From Novosphingobium sediminicola (GTDB lineage: Bacteria; Pseudomonadota; Alphaproteobacteria; Sphingomonadales; Sphingomonadaceae), in contig NZ_JACIDX010000021.1 of the NCBI RefSeq assembly GCF_014196525.1, positions 26,056 to 90,055 of the forward strand: a stretch of DNA of 64,000 nucleotides. The letters are read 5' to 3'. Position 1 is the first letter of the stretch, and each line of letters opens with the position of its first letter. The position numbers were made by a program, and so were the translations under genes. Positions 26,094-35,056 of the stretch are shown here, one piece after another. The notes below the pieces were generated by a model. The model did no database searches, was not told where the DNA came from, and saw nothing but the letters and a program-made list of their open reading frames with translations.

Positions 26094-27731
26094 ATGGCGA
26101 TGGCGCAGGCCGAATATGACCTGATCGTGCTGGGTTCGGGGGCGGCGGGGCTAACGGCCGCCTTGACGGCGGCGGAGGAAGGCCTGCGCGTTCTCGTGGT
26201 CGAAAAGGGCGAGAAGATCGGCGGCACCAGCGCTTGGTCGGGCGGCCAGATCTGGATCCCCTGCAACCCCCACCAACAGGCCTATGACAAGGAGGACAGC
26301 CGGGACAAGGCGCTGACCTATCTGGAGAGCATGTCGAACGGATTGATCGATCCGGATATGGCGGCGGCCTATATCGACGGCGGCTTGGCCATGGTGCAGT
26401 TCCTTGAAGAGCGCACTCCGGTCAAATTCAGCGTGGTGCCCCATTTCCCCGATTATCACCCCGAACAGCCCGGCGCGGCATCGCGCGGGGGGCGGACGCT
26501 GGAATGCCCGGTCTATCCCTATGGCGAATTGGGGGAATGGGCGGAGAGGGTGGAGAAATCGCCCTATTACTGGCCCCACGTCTATTTCACCGTGGGCGAG
26601 ACATCGCTGGCGCAGGCGGTGCCCGATCCCTTGCCGGTGGAAGAAGCCGAGCGTCGCGCGGCCAATGATGAGCGCGGTCTGGGCCATTCGCTGGTGGGCC
26701 GTTTGCTGCGCGGGTGTCTCGACCGGGGGGTGGAATTCCTGCTGAGCGTCGGGGGCAAGGATCTGTTGCTGGAGGACGGGCGCGTCGCGGGCGTCGAATT
26801 GGCGGATGGACAGATGTTGCGGGCGCGCAATGTGATGCTGGCCACGGGCGGGTTTGAGCATAATGAGGCGTTCAAGAAAGCCTTCCTGCGCGGGCCATTG
26901 CAAAATGCGGTGTCGATCGACACCAACACCGGCGACGGGCAAAAGATGGCGATGCGGGCGGGCGCGATGATGGGCTCGATGCGCGAGGCATGGTGGATGC
27001 CGATTGTCGAGGCCCCGCTCAACGCCAAGGGGATGATGCTGTTCACCGGCGAGCGGACCTTGCCCGGTACGATCATGGTCAACCGCAAGGGCCGGCGCTT
27101 TTGCAACGAAGCGGCCAATTACAACGCCTTTGGCAGCGCCTTTCACGAGATTGACCAGAACAGCAGCACCTATCGCAACCTGCCCTGCTGGTGCGTTTTC
27201 AATCAGGCGTTTTACGACAAATGGGGCTTTCTCGATGCGCAATTGATCGGCACCGGCGATGGCCATCGCAAAGAACCGGCGGATTGGATCGCGCGGGGCG
27301 AGACGCTGGGCGAACTGGCCGGGGTGCTGGGGGTTCCGGGTGATGCGCTGACCGCCACGGTCGAGCGTTGGAACGCGATGGTGGACCAAGGGGCCGATGA
27401 AGATTTCGGGCGCGGCGAGAGCTATTACGACCTCTATTGGGGCGATCCGGCGCATAAGGGCCGGAAAGCGGCCACGCTGGGCCGGATTGATGGCGGGCCA
27501 TACTATGCCGCCGAGGTGAAAAGCGGCGCGCTGGGCACGAAGGGCGGGGCGCAGACCGATACGCTGGGCCGGGTGCTGGATCTCGATATGGTGCCTATCC
27601 CCGGCCTCTATGCCGCCGGCAATGCCATGGCCAGCATGATGGGCATGACTTATGGCGGGGGCGGCGGCACTTTGGGGCCGGGGATGGTGTTTGCCTATCT
27701 GGCGGGGCGGCACATGGTGGGGCGCAATTGA
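26094..27731 (+). CDS. FAD-dependent dehydrogenase, 3-ketosteroid-delta1-dehydrogenase (KstD)-like
   Basis: ATG 26094 is used, preceded by GGGAGAA; a TTG at 26040 is less likely. The 545-residue flavoprotein starts with the dinucleotide motif VLGSGAAGLTAALTAAEEG (about residues 11-29) and GGTSAWSGGQIW, typical of the FAD_binding_2/fumarate-reductase-like group. Near the C terminus GLYAAGNAMASMMGMTYGGG aligns with the KstD segment that contributes the catalytic Tyr and Gly. KstD enzymes introduce a double bond next to a ketone in ring A of steroids; relatives act on other cyclic ketones. Here it probably desaturates a cyclic ketone intermediate. It is convergent with the SDR at 27736 and divergent from the MDR at 24824. 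Confidence 0.85.
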   Translation: MAMAQAEYDLIVLGSGAAGLTAALTAAEEGLRVLVVEKGEKIGGTSAWSGGQIWIPCNPHQQAYDKEDSRDKALTYLESMSNGLIDPDMAAAYIDGGLAMVQFLEERTPVKFSVVPHFPDYHPEQPGAASRGGRTLECPVYPYGELGEWAERVEKSPYYWPHVYFTVGETSLAQAVPDPLPVEEAERRAANDERGLGHSLVGRLLRGCLDRGVEFLLSVGGKDLLLEDGRVAGVELADGQMLRARNVMLATGGFEHNEAFKKAFLRGPLQNAVSIDTNTGDGQKMAMRAGAMMGSMREAWWMPIVEAPLNAKGMMLFTGERTLPGTIMVNRKGRRFCNEAANYNAFGSAFHEIDQNSSTYRNLPCWCVFNQAFYDKWGFLDAQLIGTGDGHRKEPADWIARGETLGELAGVLGVPGDALTATVERWNAMVDQGADEDFGRGESYYDLYWGDPAHKGRKAATLGRIDGGPYYAAEVKSGALGTKGGAQTDTLGRVLDLDMVPIPGLYAAGNAMASMMGMTYGGGGGTLGPGMVFAYLAGRHMVGRN

Positions 27732-27733
27732 CA

Positions 27734-27753
27734 GGCTATCGGGTGAGATAGCC
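27734..27753. terminator. Possible bidirectional hairpin between convergent genes
   Basis: GGCTATC (27734-27740) pairs perfectly with GATAGCC (27747-27753). It sits where the KstD-like gene and the SDR converge with only four bases between stops. There is no T-run, so termination strength is doubtful. Confidence 0.35.
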
Positions 27754-28503
27754 CGCCTCGACCCCCAGCGCGTGGCCGGTGACATAGCTGGCCGCATCGG
27801 AACATAGCCACGCGCTGGCTTCGGCTACTTCTTCGGGGCGGCCAAACCGGCCAAACAGGCTGAGTGTGGGGGCGAAATCGGCCTCGGTATAGCCGGTGTC
27901 GGCCAGCGACTGGCGCAGCATCGGCGTGTCGATGGCGCCGGGCATCACCGCATTCACGCGAATGCCCTTGGGCGCCACTTCGACGCTTCCGGTCTTGGTC
28001 AGGCCGATCACGCCATGTTTGGCCGCGACATAGGCAGAATTGCCGGGCAAGGGCCGCACAGAGCTGACCGAGGCAATATTGACGATGGCGCCCGCATCGC
28101 CCTGCGCCAGCATCTGGCGGATCTCATATTTCATGCACAGCATGACCGAGCGCAGATTGACCCGGATCACCCGGTCCCACACTTCCATATCGGCATCGGC
28201 AATCGGCAGCAGATCGGGCGCAATCGCGGCATTGTTGACCGCACAATCCAGGCGGCCAAAGGCGGCGACACAGGCCGCGATCATCTCGGCCACCTGCGCT
28301 TCTTCGGCGACATCGCAAGATTGCGCCACCGCCGCCCCGCCCATGTCGAGAATGGCCTGCACCGTCTCTTGCGCCGCCGCCATATTGCGGTCGGCCACCA
28401 TCACGCTGGCGCCATAGCCCGCCATGACCTGCGCCGTGGCCGCGCCCATGCCCATTCCGCCGCCGGTCACCAGCGCCACCTTGCCATCGAGCCTGTTACG
28501 CAT
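27736..28503 (-). CDS. Short-chain dehydrogenase/reductase (SDR)
   Basis: ATG 28503 is favoured because GGGAGA is seven bases away; ATG 28509 is directly against it. The protein has 255 residues with TGGGMGMGAATA as the cofactor loop, NNAAIAP, the active-site Ser in NIASVSSVRP and the catalytic Y-V-A-A-K. It ends DGGxLTR-like (VEAGYLTR). Classical SDRs interconvert alcohols and ketones with NAD(P). It is the last gene of the long minus-strand catabolic operon, 100 bases after the P450 gene, and may oxidise the hydroxyl introduced by the P450. The substrate cannot be read. Confidence 0.9.
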   Translation of the reverse strand: MRNRLDGKVALVTGGGMGMGAATAQVMAGYGASVMVADRNMAAAQETVQAILDMGGAAVAQSCDVAEEAQVAEMIAACVAAFGRLDCAVNNAAIAPDLLPIADADMEVWDRVIRVNLRSVMLCMKYEIRQMLAQGDAGAIVNIASVSSVRPLPGNSAYVAAKHGVIGLTKTGSVEVAPKGIRVNAVMPGAIDTPMLRQSLADTGYTEADFAPTLSLFGRFGRPEEVAEASAWLCSDAASYVTGHALGVEAGYLTR

Positions 28504-28609
28504 CGCCATTCTCCCGTTTCGCCATCTGCGTGGCCGGGGTCATATTTGCATGGCGCGGCGCCCTTGCCCCCTATCCTTTCAGGCAGTGTTGGCCGGCGGC
28601 ACCAACCCG

Positions 28610-29809
28610 CTATTTCCAGATCAGCGGAAGGCTGGTCAACGTGCCGACATTGCCCGCCTTCATCGTCACCGGCCGGGCCGGATCAATGGCAAATTCAGGG
28701 AGCGCCCCCAGCCATTCTTCAAGGAACACGATCATCTCCATCCGCGCCAGCCCCGCGCCGACACAACGATGCGCGCCAACGCCAAAGGTGGTGTGGTGGA
28801 TGGGATTGAGCCCGCGATCAAACCGCGCCTCCTCGGGCTGGTCAAAACAGGCCGGGTCGAGATTGTGCAGCATACTGGGCAGATAGACGATGTCGCCTGC
28901 CTTGATGGTGACGCCGTTGACCTCGAAATCCGCCACCGCATTGCGCGACACCGAGGCCGAAGGATAGCGCCGCATCAATTCATCCGCCGCCGCCGGGATC
29001 AGATCAGGCTGGCCGCGCAGCAGGCGCTGATCGTCGGGATAGCGGGCCAGATGCATCGCCACCATGCCGACCATCGCCGCCACCGTGTCCAGCCCGGCGA
29101 ACAGCACATTGCGCGCCATACGCAGCGCCTCGTCCAGCGTCCATGCGCGGCCCTGCACCGGCTCGGCCAGAATGCGGCTGAGCAGATCCTCGCCCGGCGC
29201 GGCCAGTCTCTGGCGGACATGGGGGCGCAGGTAATCATCCACCGCATCGCGCAATTCGACCACGCCCATCGTGCCGTCGGGCCGGGTCAATTGCGCGCCC
29301 AGCGGGCGCAGCCTTTCGCGATCCTCCACCGGCACGCCCAGCATCGAGAGGAAGATATGCACCGGGAAGATCTCGGCAAAATCGGGCATGAAATCGCAGG
29401 CGCCGCGCGGCTTGAGCTCCGCGATCAACTCTTGCGCCAGAGCGCGCACCGCCGATTCCAACGCGGCGATATGACGCCCGGCAAAGCCCTTCATGATGGG
29501 GGTGCGAAACGCCTTATGCTCGGCCCCGTCATTTTGCAGCGGGATGAGCTGCATCACCTCGCCAAGGCCCGGCACCACGGCCAGCACCTGGCTCGACAGG
29601 TTTGCCGTATCGGCCCAAAGGCGGCGGATCACCGCGCCATCGGTGGCGATCCAGTGGCCGCCAAAGGCCGGTGTCCATACCAGACCCGGCCCATCGGGGC
29701 GCCGCAGCGCCTGCCACGCCGCAATATAGTCCGCCTCGGCGCCGGGCGGATCAAAGATGTTGAAATCAAAGACCAGTTCGGCGGGAACATGAGCAGGTAT
29801 CACAGCCAT
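28610..29809 (-). CDS. Cytochrome P450 (bacterial class I type)
   Basis: ATG 29809 gives 399 residues, the normal size of soluble bacterial P450s; the longer open frame overlaps the kinase gene. Seen motifs: I-helix AGLDT with D241-T242, E277-x-x-R280, and heme loop FGVGAHRCVGAGLA with thiolate Cys349. Such enzymes need a ferredoxin and reductase. None specific for a P450 is in the window, so the electron supply must come from elsewhere or from the Rieske ferredoxin at 59797 (unlikely). The gene starts 14 bases after the APH-type kinase gene in the operon. Hydroxylation of an alicyclic or side-chain carbon is the expected reaction. Confidence 0.93.
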   Translation of the reverse strand: MAVIPAHVPAELVFDFNIFDPPGAEADYIAAWQALRRPDGPGLVWTPAFGGHWIATDGAVIRRLWADTANLSSQVLAVVPGLGEVMQLIPLQNDGAEHKAFRTPIMKGFAGRHIAALESAVRALAQELIAELKPRGACDFMPDFAEIFPVHIFLSMLGVPVEDRERLRPLGAQLTRPDGTMGVVELRDAVDDYLRPHVRQRLAAPGEDLLSRILAEPVQGRAWTLDEALRMARNVLFAGLDTVAAMVGMVAMHLARYPDDQRLLRGQPDLIPAAADELMRRYPSASVSRNAVADFEVNGVTIKAGDIVYLPSMLHNLDPACFDQPEEARFDRGLNPIHHTTFGVGAHRCVGAGLARMEMIVFLEEWLGALPEFAIDPARPVTMKAGNVGTLTSLPLIWK

Positions 29810-29823
29810 GGCGGGACGGCTTT

Positions 29824-30879
29824 CTAGACGAAGGAATGGGCGAGGCGCGCCAGCCTTGGAAAGGCCTGCGCCCTTTGGGCGGCCTGCGCATTGCTGGCAT
29901 TGCCGCGCAGCACGCGGCCTTTGATGCCATGGAAAATCGCGGCCAGACGGAAGTAGTTGAAGGCCAGATAGAAGTTCCAATTCTCGATGCCGCTGCGCCC
30001 GGTGCGCCGGCAATAGGCGGCTATGTAATCCTCAAGCGGGGGCAGGCCCAGCGCCGCCGGGTCGGCCCCGCCCAGCCCGGCGACAATGTCGGGCGGCATC
30101 GAATAGACCATCGCGTGATAGGCAAAATCGGCCAAAGGATGGCCCAGCGTTGAAAGCTCCCAATCCAGCACCGCCAGAATGCGCGGCTCGGTGGGATGAA
30201 AGATGGCATTGTCGATGCGGAAATCGCCGTGGACGATGCTGGTCTCATCGCCATCGGGAATGGCGCCGGGCAGCCATGCCACCAATTCGTCCATCACCGG
30301 ATCGCGCCCGGCCAGCTCGTCGGCCAGATATTGCTCGCTCCACCGTTTGATCTGGCGGGCGAAATAATTGCCGGGGCGCCCGTAATCGCCCAGCCCGACC
30401 GTGTTGTAATCGACCGAATGCAGCGCGGCGATCACGCGGTTGGTTTCATCATAATAGGCCGCCCGCTCGGCCTTTGGCAGGTCGGCAAGGCTGGCGTCCC
30501 AGAACACCCGGCCCTCGACCATGTCCATGATGTAGAACGCGCTGCCGATGATGCTGCCATCCTCGCACACGGCATGGATGCGCGCGACCGGGACATCGCT
30601 CCCCGCCAGCGCCTGCTGGACCCGCGCCTCGCGCAACACATCATGCGCGCCTTTGAGCACCGGCCCGGCGGGCTTGCGCCGCAGCACATAGCGCGCGCCC
30701 GGCGTGGTCAGCCGATAGGTCGGGTTCGATTGTCCGCCCTTGAACTGCTCCACCGTGACCGGCCCTGCAAATCCGTCGAGATGGGCGCCAAGCCAGCCCT
30801 CCAGAGCGCCCACATCGAACTGGGTCCGCATCGCGCCCACCCCGCTGTTGGCGGCGGCCATATCGGCCTTATCCGCCAT
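29824..30879 (-). CDS. APH-family kinase (ACAD10/11 kinase-domain or LvaA-like)
   Basis: ATG 30879 is used; the gene overlaps the acyl-CoA dehydrogenase gene by 11 bases, so the two are translated together. The 351-residue protein has the aminoglycoside phosphotransferase fold: FKGGQSNPTYRL (nucleotide loop), VLRRKPAG with the ATP-binding Lys, the catalytic VHGDFRIDNAIF, and VLDWELSTLG with the metal-binding Asp. Antibiotic resistance is not likely. In human ACAD10/ACAD11 the same kinase domain is fused to an acyl-CoA dehydrogenase, and in the levulinate (lva) pathway LvaA and LvaC are separate; there the kinase phosphorylates a 4-hydroxyacyl-CoA. The context here matches that arrangement. 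Confidence 0.87.
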   Translation of the reverse strand: MADKADMAAANSGVGAMRTQFDVGALEGWLGAHLDGFAGPVTVEQFKGGQSNPTYRLTTPGARYVLRRKPAGPVLKGAHDVLREARVQQALAGSDVPVARIHAVCEDGSIIGSAFYIMDMVEGRVFWDASLADLPKAERAAYYDETNRVIAALHSVDYNTVGLGDYGRPGNYFARQIKRWSEQYLADELAGRDPVMDELVAWLPGAIPDGDETSIVHGDFRIDNAIFHPTEPRILAVLDWELSTLGHPLADFAYHAMVYSMPPDIVAGLGGADPAALGLPPLEDYIAAYCRRTGRSGIENWNFYLAFNYFRLAAIFHGIKGRVLRGNASNAQAAQRAQAFPRLARLAHSFV

Positions 30880-32053
30880 GGGCGTGCTTCCACTCGCGCT
30901 TGATCTTCTTGGCAAGGCTCCATTTGTGAACCTCGGTGGGGCCGTCATAGATGCGAAAGGCGCGCACCTCGCGGAAGATCTGCTCGACGATGGTGCGGTC
31001 GGTCACGCCCGTCCCGCCCATCACCTGAACGCAGCGATCCGCAATCCGCATCAGCGCCTCGGACACGGCCACCTTGGCCATGCTGCTTTCCACCGTGCCA
31101 AGGCTGCCGGTGTCCAGCACGCCCGCGCACCAGTCGATCATCAATTCGGCCTGTTTGAGGTCAATCATGTTTTCGGCCAGCATGAAGCCGACGCCCTCGT
31201 GGTCGATCAACGGCTTGCCAAAACCCATGCGGCGGTTGGCATAATCGCCGGCGATCTCCTGCGCCCGGATGCAGCCCCCCAGCCAGCGCATACAGTGCGA
31301 GAGGCGGGCCGGAGACAGGCGCACCTGCGCATATTTGAATCCATCGCCCGCATGGCCCAGCAATTGATCGGCCGGTACGCGCAGATTGTCGATGGTCACA
31401 TCGGCATGACTGCCGGGCATCGAGGTGTCGATCGTATTGGGCACATCGTCAATGCGGATGGCCGGATCGGGCAGATCGACAAGGAACATGCAGGCGCCGC
31501 CCTTGCTGTCCTCTTCTTCCGATTTGGCCATAACGATGCCGACGCTGGCCCCCTGCGCTCCGGTGATAAAGCGCTTCTTGCCGTTGATGACCCAGTGGTT
31601 GCCGTCGCGCCGACAGGTGGTGATCATCATCGAAGGGTCAGACCCGGCCCCGCCCAGTTCGGCCGGTTCGGTCATGAAAAAGGCTGAACGCGCCCGCCCC
31701 TCGACCAGCGGCGTCAGGAAACGCGCCTTCAGATCATCATTGGCGACATGGCCGATCAGATACATATTGCCCTCATCGGGCGCCATCGTGTTGCAGGCCA
31801 GCGGCCCCAGCGGTGACAGGCCCGACGCGATCAGCACCACCGCCGTCTCACGCTGGGTCAAATGCGTGCCATCGGGCAGGATATGGGGCGTCAGCACCCC
31901 GGCGGCGCGGGCCAGATCGCGCATTTCATAGACTAGTTCGTCCAGCGGTGCCCCATGATGGTCGCGGCGCGGATCGGCTTCATAAGGGATGATGCGGGTG
32001 CGGACGAAATCCTCCACCCGCGCGGCGATATCGGATGCGCGCTGCGTCACCAT
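30869..32053 (-). CDS. Acyl-CoA dehydrogenase, ACAD10/11 or LvaC type
   Basis: The ATG at 32053 gives 394 residues. ACAD features are clear: FFMTEPAELGGAGSDPSMM (FAD/substrate loop), INGKKRFITGA, VQVMGGTGVTDRT and the C-terminal RIYDGPTEVHK. The Asp of IYDGP occupies the place of the catalytic Glu of medium-chain ACADs (IYEGT), a variation found in the ACAD11-like group. The gene overlaps the APH-type kinase gene. Expected reaction, by analogy to ACAD10/11 and LvaC: removal of phosphate from a 4-phospho-acyl-CoA to give an enoyl-CoA, or ordinary dehydrogenation. It starts five bases after the VOC gene. Confidence 0.88.
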   Translation of the reverse strand: MVTQRASDIAARVEDFVRTRIIPYEADPRRDHHGAPLDELVYEMRDLARAAGVLTPHILPDGTHLTQRETAVVLIASGLSPLGPLACNTMAPDEGNMYLIGHVANDDLKARFLTPLVEGRARSAFFMTEPAELGGAGSDPSMMITTCRRDGNHWVINGKKRFITGAQGASVGIVMAKSEEEDSKGGACMFLVDLPDPAIRIDDVPNTIDTSMPGSHADVTIDNLRVPADQLLGHAGDGFKYAQVRLSPARLSHCMRWLGGCIRAQEIAGDYANRRMGFGKPLIDHEGVGFMLAENMIDLKQAELMIDWCAGVLDTGSLGTVESSMAKVAVSEALMRIADRCVQVMGGTGVTDRTIVEQIFREVRAFRIYDGPTEVHKWSLAKKIKREWKHAHGG

Positions 32054-32058
32054 GGCCC

Positions 32059-32595
32059 TCAACCCAACCTGCGCAGCGGTTCGTTGCCGTCCCAGTCGCG
32101 GGCGGCCTCGCGCATCATGGCGAACAGCTCGGGGCCACCCTCCATCAGCTTGACATATTCGATGACATTGCCCGGTCCGCCGCCCGCATCGGCATAGATG
32201 ACCGCGCCGCTCTCGCCCACCTTGCCCTCGATCAGGATCGTCGCGCCCGCCTCGTTGAGCGCTGCACGCGCCGCATCAATGTCGTCCACCGCGACACAGA
32301 CATGGTGCAGCCGGTCCTTGACCGCATAATCGCCGGTGTAGATCGAAGGCGCATCATTTTCCGCCCGGATCAGCTCGATCTGCATATCGCCCCAATAACC
32401 CCATGCCGCCGAGATCACCGCATTGGTGGGCTGGCCCAGATAGGTCATTTCCGCGATCTGGATATTCTCCATGATGAAGAAGGGACCGGCGCCAATCACT
32501 TCTGTCCAATGGCGCAGGGCGGCGTCAAAATCGGATGGCAGATAGGCCATCTGAAAAATCGGGCCGATATCGGTCAGCGGGCCGCGCTTGGCCAT
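32059..32595 (-). CDS. VOC-superfamily protein (glyoxalase/epimerase fold)
   Basis: ATG 32595 is chosen because AAAGGA is eight bases upstream; ATG 32601 is only two bases away from it. The 178-residue protein has two beta-alpha-beta-beta-beta modules. One starts GPIFQMAYLPSDFDAALRHW, where the first metal His is replaced; the other has LHHVCVAVDDIDAARAAL and NVIEYVKL, supplying a His and a Glu. One metal-type site therefore remains partly conserved. VOC enzymes include glyoxalases, methylmalonyl-CoA epimerases and extradiol dioxygenases. Its short length and incomplete ligands speak against a dioxygenase. It lies between the E2 and acyl-CoA dehydrogenase genes in the operon, so an isomerase on a CoA or keto intermediate is possible. 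Confidence 0.75.
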   Translation of the reverse strand: MAKRGPLTDIGPIFQMAYLPSDFDAALRHWTEVIGAGPFFIMENIQIAEMTYLGQPTNAVISAAWGYWGDMQIELIRAENDAPSIYTGDYAVKDRLHHVCVAVDDIDAARAALNEAGATILIEGKVGESGAVIYADAGGGPGNVIEYVKLMEGGPELFAMMREAARDWDGNEPLRRLG

Positions 32596-32608
32596 GGTCA
32601 TGGTCCTT

Positions 32609-34018
32609 TCAGGCAAACAGGGCTTCAGGCGCTTCGATCAGCCCCTTGAGCGTTGCGAGGAATTGGGCCGCCGCCGCGCCGTCAATCGCGCGATGATCGA
32701 CCGAGAGGGTCAGGGCGAGGCGGGTTTCAAAGCCCGCGCTGCCATCGGGCCTTTCGCACACGGCGCGGGCCGCCGCGCCCACGGCGAGGATGGCGGCCTG
32801 AGGCGGGTTGATGATGGCGGCAAATTCCTCCACCCCGAACATGCCAAGGTTCGAGATCGAGAACGTCCCGCCCTCCATATCGCCCAGCGAGAGGCGCCCG
32901 GCCTTGGCTTTGTCGATCAAGGCGGCGGTGGCTTGCGCAATCTGGGCCACGCTCTGGCGGTCGGCCTGACGGACGATGGGCGTGACTAGGCCATTGGGGC
33001 TGGCCACGGCGATGGCGACATCGGCATGGGCAAAGCGGTGGATGGTGGCGCCATGGACCTGAACATTGACATCAGGGTGGCGGGCCAGCGCGATGGCGGC
33101 GGCGCGCACCAGATAGTCATTGATCGAGGCCTTGGCTCCCAGCACCAGATTGGCCGTTTTTCGCAGGGCCAGCAGTTCATCGAGCCGCGCGCTGGAGCGC
33201 AGATAGAAATGCGGGATCTCCTGCTTGGCCTGGGTCAGGCGCTGGGCCACCACTTTGCGCACGCGGTCAAACGGGACGATGGCGGGCGGGTTGGGCACAG
33301 GCGCAAAAGCCGCGCCCTGCGTGGGCGCAGGCGTTGCCACCAGCGCCAGCACGTCGGCCTTGGATATACGCCCGCGCGGGCCGGTGCCGGTGACGCCCGA
33401 CAGGTCGATCCCGTGCTGGGCCGCGATCCGGCGGGCAAGGGGCGAGGCAAAGGCCTTGCCTTCCTCGGCCAGCGCCAGCGTGCCGACCAGCACCGGCCGT
33501 GCGGGCGCGTTCAAGGCCTGCTGGACATCCTGCAAGGTGATGCGGCCATGGCGGCCTGAACCCTCGATCGGCTCAATGTCCAGCCCGCTGGCCTCGGCCA
33601 GTTTGAGCGCTTCGGGGCTGATCGCGCGGTTGGTCTGGATCGGGCGCGGGGCAGGGGCGTATGCGGGGGCGGGGGCCGGATCTTCCTTCACCACCGCGCC
33701 GGGGTTGGTCGGCGCATTGGCGGGGCGGAAGGCGGCGATGAAGGCGTCGATCTCTTCCGCGCTGGTTCCGGCCTGCGCGGTCACGGCCAGCAGCGTGCCG
33801 ACCGGCTGTGCCTCAGCGCCTGCGGGCACCAGCACGCGGGCCATCACCGCGTCATATTCGGCCTCGACCTCATTGGTGATCTTGGCGGTCTCGATCAGGC
33901 ACAGCAATTGCCCCTTGGCGAATGTGTCACCCTCGGCCACTTTCCAGTCGGCCAATGTGCCTTCGGTCATTTCGATGCCCCACTTGGGCATGCAGAACGG
34001 GCGGATGTCCGGCATCAT
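32609..34018 (-). CDS. Dihydrolipoamide acyltransferase (E2) of a 2-oxo-acid/acetoin dehydrogenase-type complex, with two E1/E3-binding domains
   Basis: Start at ATG 34018 (or the adjacent ATG 34015) after AAGGGAGG; 469 residues. Domain order: lipoyl domain 1-85 with lipoyl Lys46 in IETAKITNEVEA; first peripheral subunit-binding domain about 131-169; second one about 189-227 (ASPLARRIAAQHGIDLSGVTGTG); catalytic domain from about 245 with H442 and D446 in DHRAIDG. Most E2 proteins have a single subunit-binding domain, so the doubled one is unusual. The E2 passes an acyl group from E1-thiamine diphosphate to CoA. It follows the E1 genes immediately, but no E3 (dihydrolipoamide dehydrogenase) gene is in the window. 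Confidence 0.92.
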   Translation of the reverse strand: MMPDIRPFCMPKWGIEMTEGTLADWKVAEGDTFAKGQLLCLIETAKITNEVEAEYDAVMARVLVPAGAEAQPVGTLLAVTAQAGTSAEEIDAFIAAFRPANAPTNPGAVVKEDPAPAPAYAPAPRPIQTNRAISPEALKLAEASGLDIEPIEGSGRHGRITLQDVQQALNAPARPVLVGTLALAEEGKAFASPLARRIAAQHGIDLSGVTGTGPRGRISKADVLALVATPAPTQGAAFAPVPNPPAIVPFDRVRKVVAQRLTQAKQEIPHFYLRSSARLDELLALRKTANLVLGAKASINDYLVRAAAIALARHPDVNVQVHGATIHRFAHADVAIAVASPNGLVTPIVRQADRQSVAQIAQATAALIDKAKAGRLSLGDMEGGTFSISNLGMFGVEEFAAIINPPQAAILAVGAAARAVCERPDGSAGFETRLALTLSVDHRAIDGAAAAQFLATLKGLIEAPEALFA

Positions 34019-34026
34019 CGCCTCCC

Positions 34027-35040
34027 TTATCGCCATGCCAGCACGCGGCGCACCGCCGCCTCGATCTTGTCGACCGAGGGCAGATAGGCGCTTTCCAATT
34101 CGCGGGCGAAAGGAATGGGCGTGTGCGGCGGGGTGACTTGCAGCGGCGGGGCCTTGAGGCTGGAAAACGCTTTTTCGGCCACCAGCGCGCAAAGATCGGC
34201 GCCAAGGCCGCAGCGCGGCGGCGCTTCATCGACCACCACCACGCGGCCCGTCACCTCGACGCTGTCGAGGATCGTCTCTTCATCGAGCGGGCTGGTGGTG
34301 CGAAGGTCAATGACATCGCAGCCGATGCCTTCGCCTTTCAGCTTGTCCGCCACCGCCTCGCACATGCCCAGCAAAAGGCCCGAAGAGATGATCGTGACAT
34401 CGCCCCCGGCGCGCGACAGGCGCGCATGGCCAAAGGGGATCATGAAATCGCGGTCATCGGGCACCTCGCCGGTGGTGGCGTAAAGCGCTTTGTGCTCAAG
34501 AAAAATCACCGGATCATCGTCGCGGATCGCGGTGCGCAGCAGGCCTTTGACGTCGGCGGGCGTGGTGGGCATCACCACTTTCAAACCCGGCATGCCCGTC
34601 AGGATCTGATGCACCGACTGGCTGTGCTGGGCCGCGGCATTGTATCCCGCGCCATAGGCCATGCGGATCACCGCCGGGCAGCGCGTCTTGCCGCCGAACA
34701 TATAGCGGAACTTGGCAATCTGGTTCCAGATCTGGTCGAGCGAGACGCCGATGAAATCGGCAAACATCAGCTCGGCAATCGGCCTCTTGCCCGAGAGGGC
34801 CAGCCCCGCCGCCGCGCCGATGATCGCGCTTTCCGAAATGGGCGTGTCGATCACTCGGGTTGCGCCGAAACGGTCATACAGCCCGGTCGAGGTCGACCAG
34901 ATGCCGCCGATGGCCTCCGGTCCGCCCTCGGTGCCCATGCCGCCCACCACGTCTTCGCCCAGCACCACCACATTGGGGTCGCGCTCCATCTCTTCCATGA
35001 TGGTGGAAAGAACGGCGGCGCGGTACATCATATTGCTCAT
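34027..35040 (-). CDS. E1 beta subunit of a thiamine-diphosphate dehydrogenase complex (AcoB-like)
   Basis: ATG 35040, preceded by GGGAGAA, gives 337 residues. Recognisable segments are RAAVLSTIMEEMERDPNVVVLGEDV at the N terminus, the FADFIGVSLDQIWNQIAKFRYM region, and QSVHQILTGMPGLKVVMP, standard for E1 beta of the pyruvate/branched-chain/acetoin group. With the alpha subunit it forms the alpha2-beta2 enzyme that decarboxylates a 2-oxo acid or cleaves an alpha-hydroxyketone. The size and the absence of a fused E1 point to the acetoin-dehydrogenase/branched-chain class rather than the single-chain pyruvate type. Spacing of 16 bases from the alpha gene and 8 bases to the E2 gene indicates one operon. 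Confidence 0.93.
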   Translation of the reverse strand: MSNMMYRAAVLSTIMEEMERDPNVVVLGEDVVGGMGTEGGPEAIGGIWSTSTGLYDRFGATRVIDTPISESAIIGAAAGLALSGKRPIAELMFADFIGVSLDQIWNQIAKFRYMFGGKTRCPAVIRMAYGAGYNAAAQHSQSVHQILTGMPGLKVVMPTTPADVKGLLRTAIRDDDPVIFLEHKALYATTGEVPDDRDFMIPFGHARLSRAGGDVTIISSGLLLGMCEAVADKLKGEGIGCDVIDLRTTSPLDEETILDSVEVTGRVVVVDEAPPRCGLGADLCALVAEKAFSSLKAPPLQVTPPHTPIPFARELESAYLPSVDKIEAAVRRVLAWR

Positions 35041-35056
35041 CAAACTTCTCCCGCGC

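Noticed and set aside
29824..30879. Aminoglycoside resistance gene
   Set aside because: The APH fold is present, but overlap with an acyl-CoA dehydrogenase gene and the ACAD10/11 and LvaA parallels point to acyl-CoA metabolism.
32059..32595. VOC protein as an extradiol ring-cleavage dioxygenase
   Set aside because: Too short (178 residues) and one metal ligand is missing, so it does not fit the two-domain extradiol enzymes.
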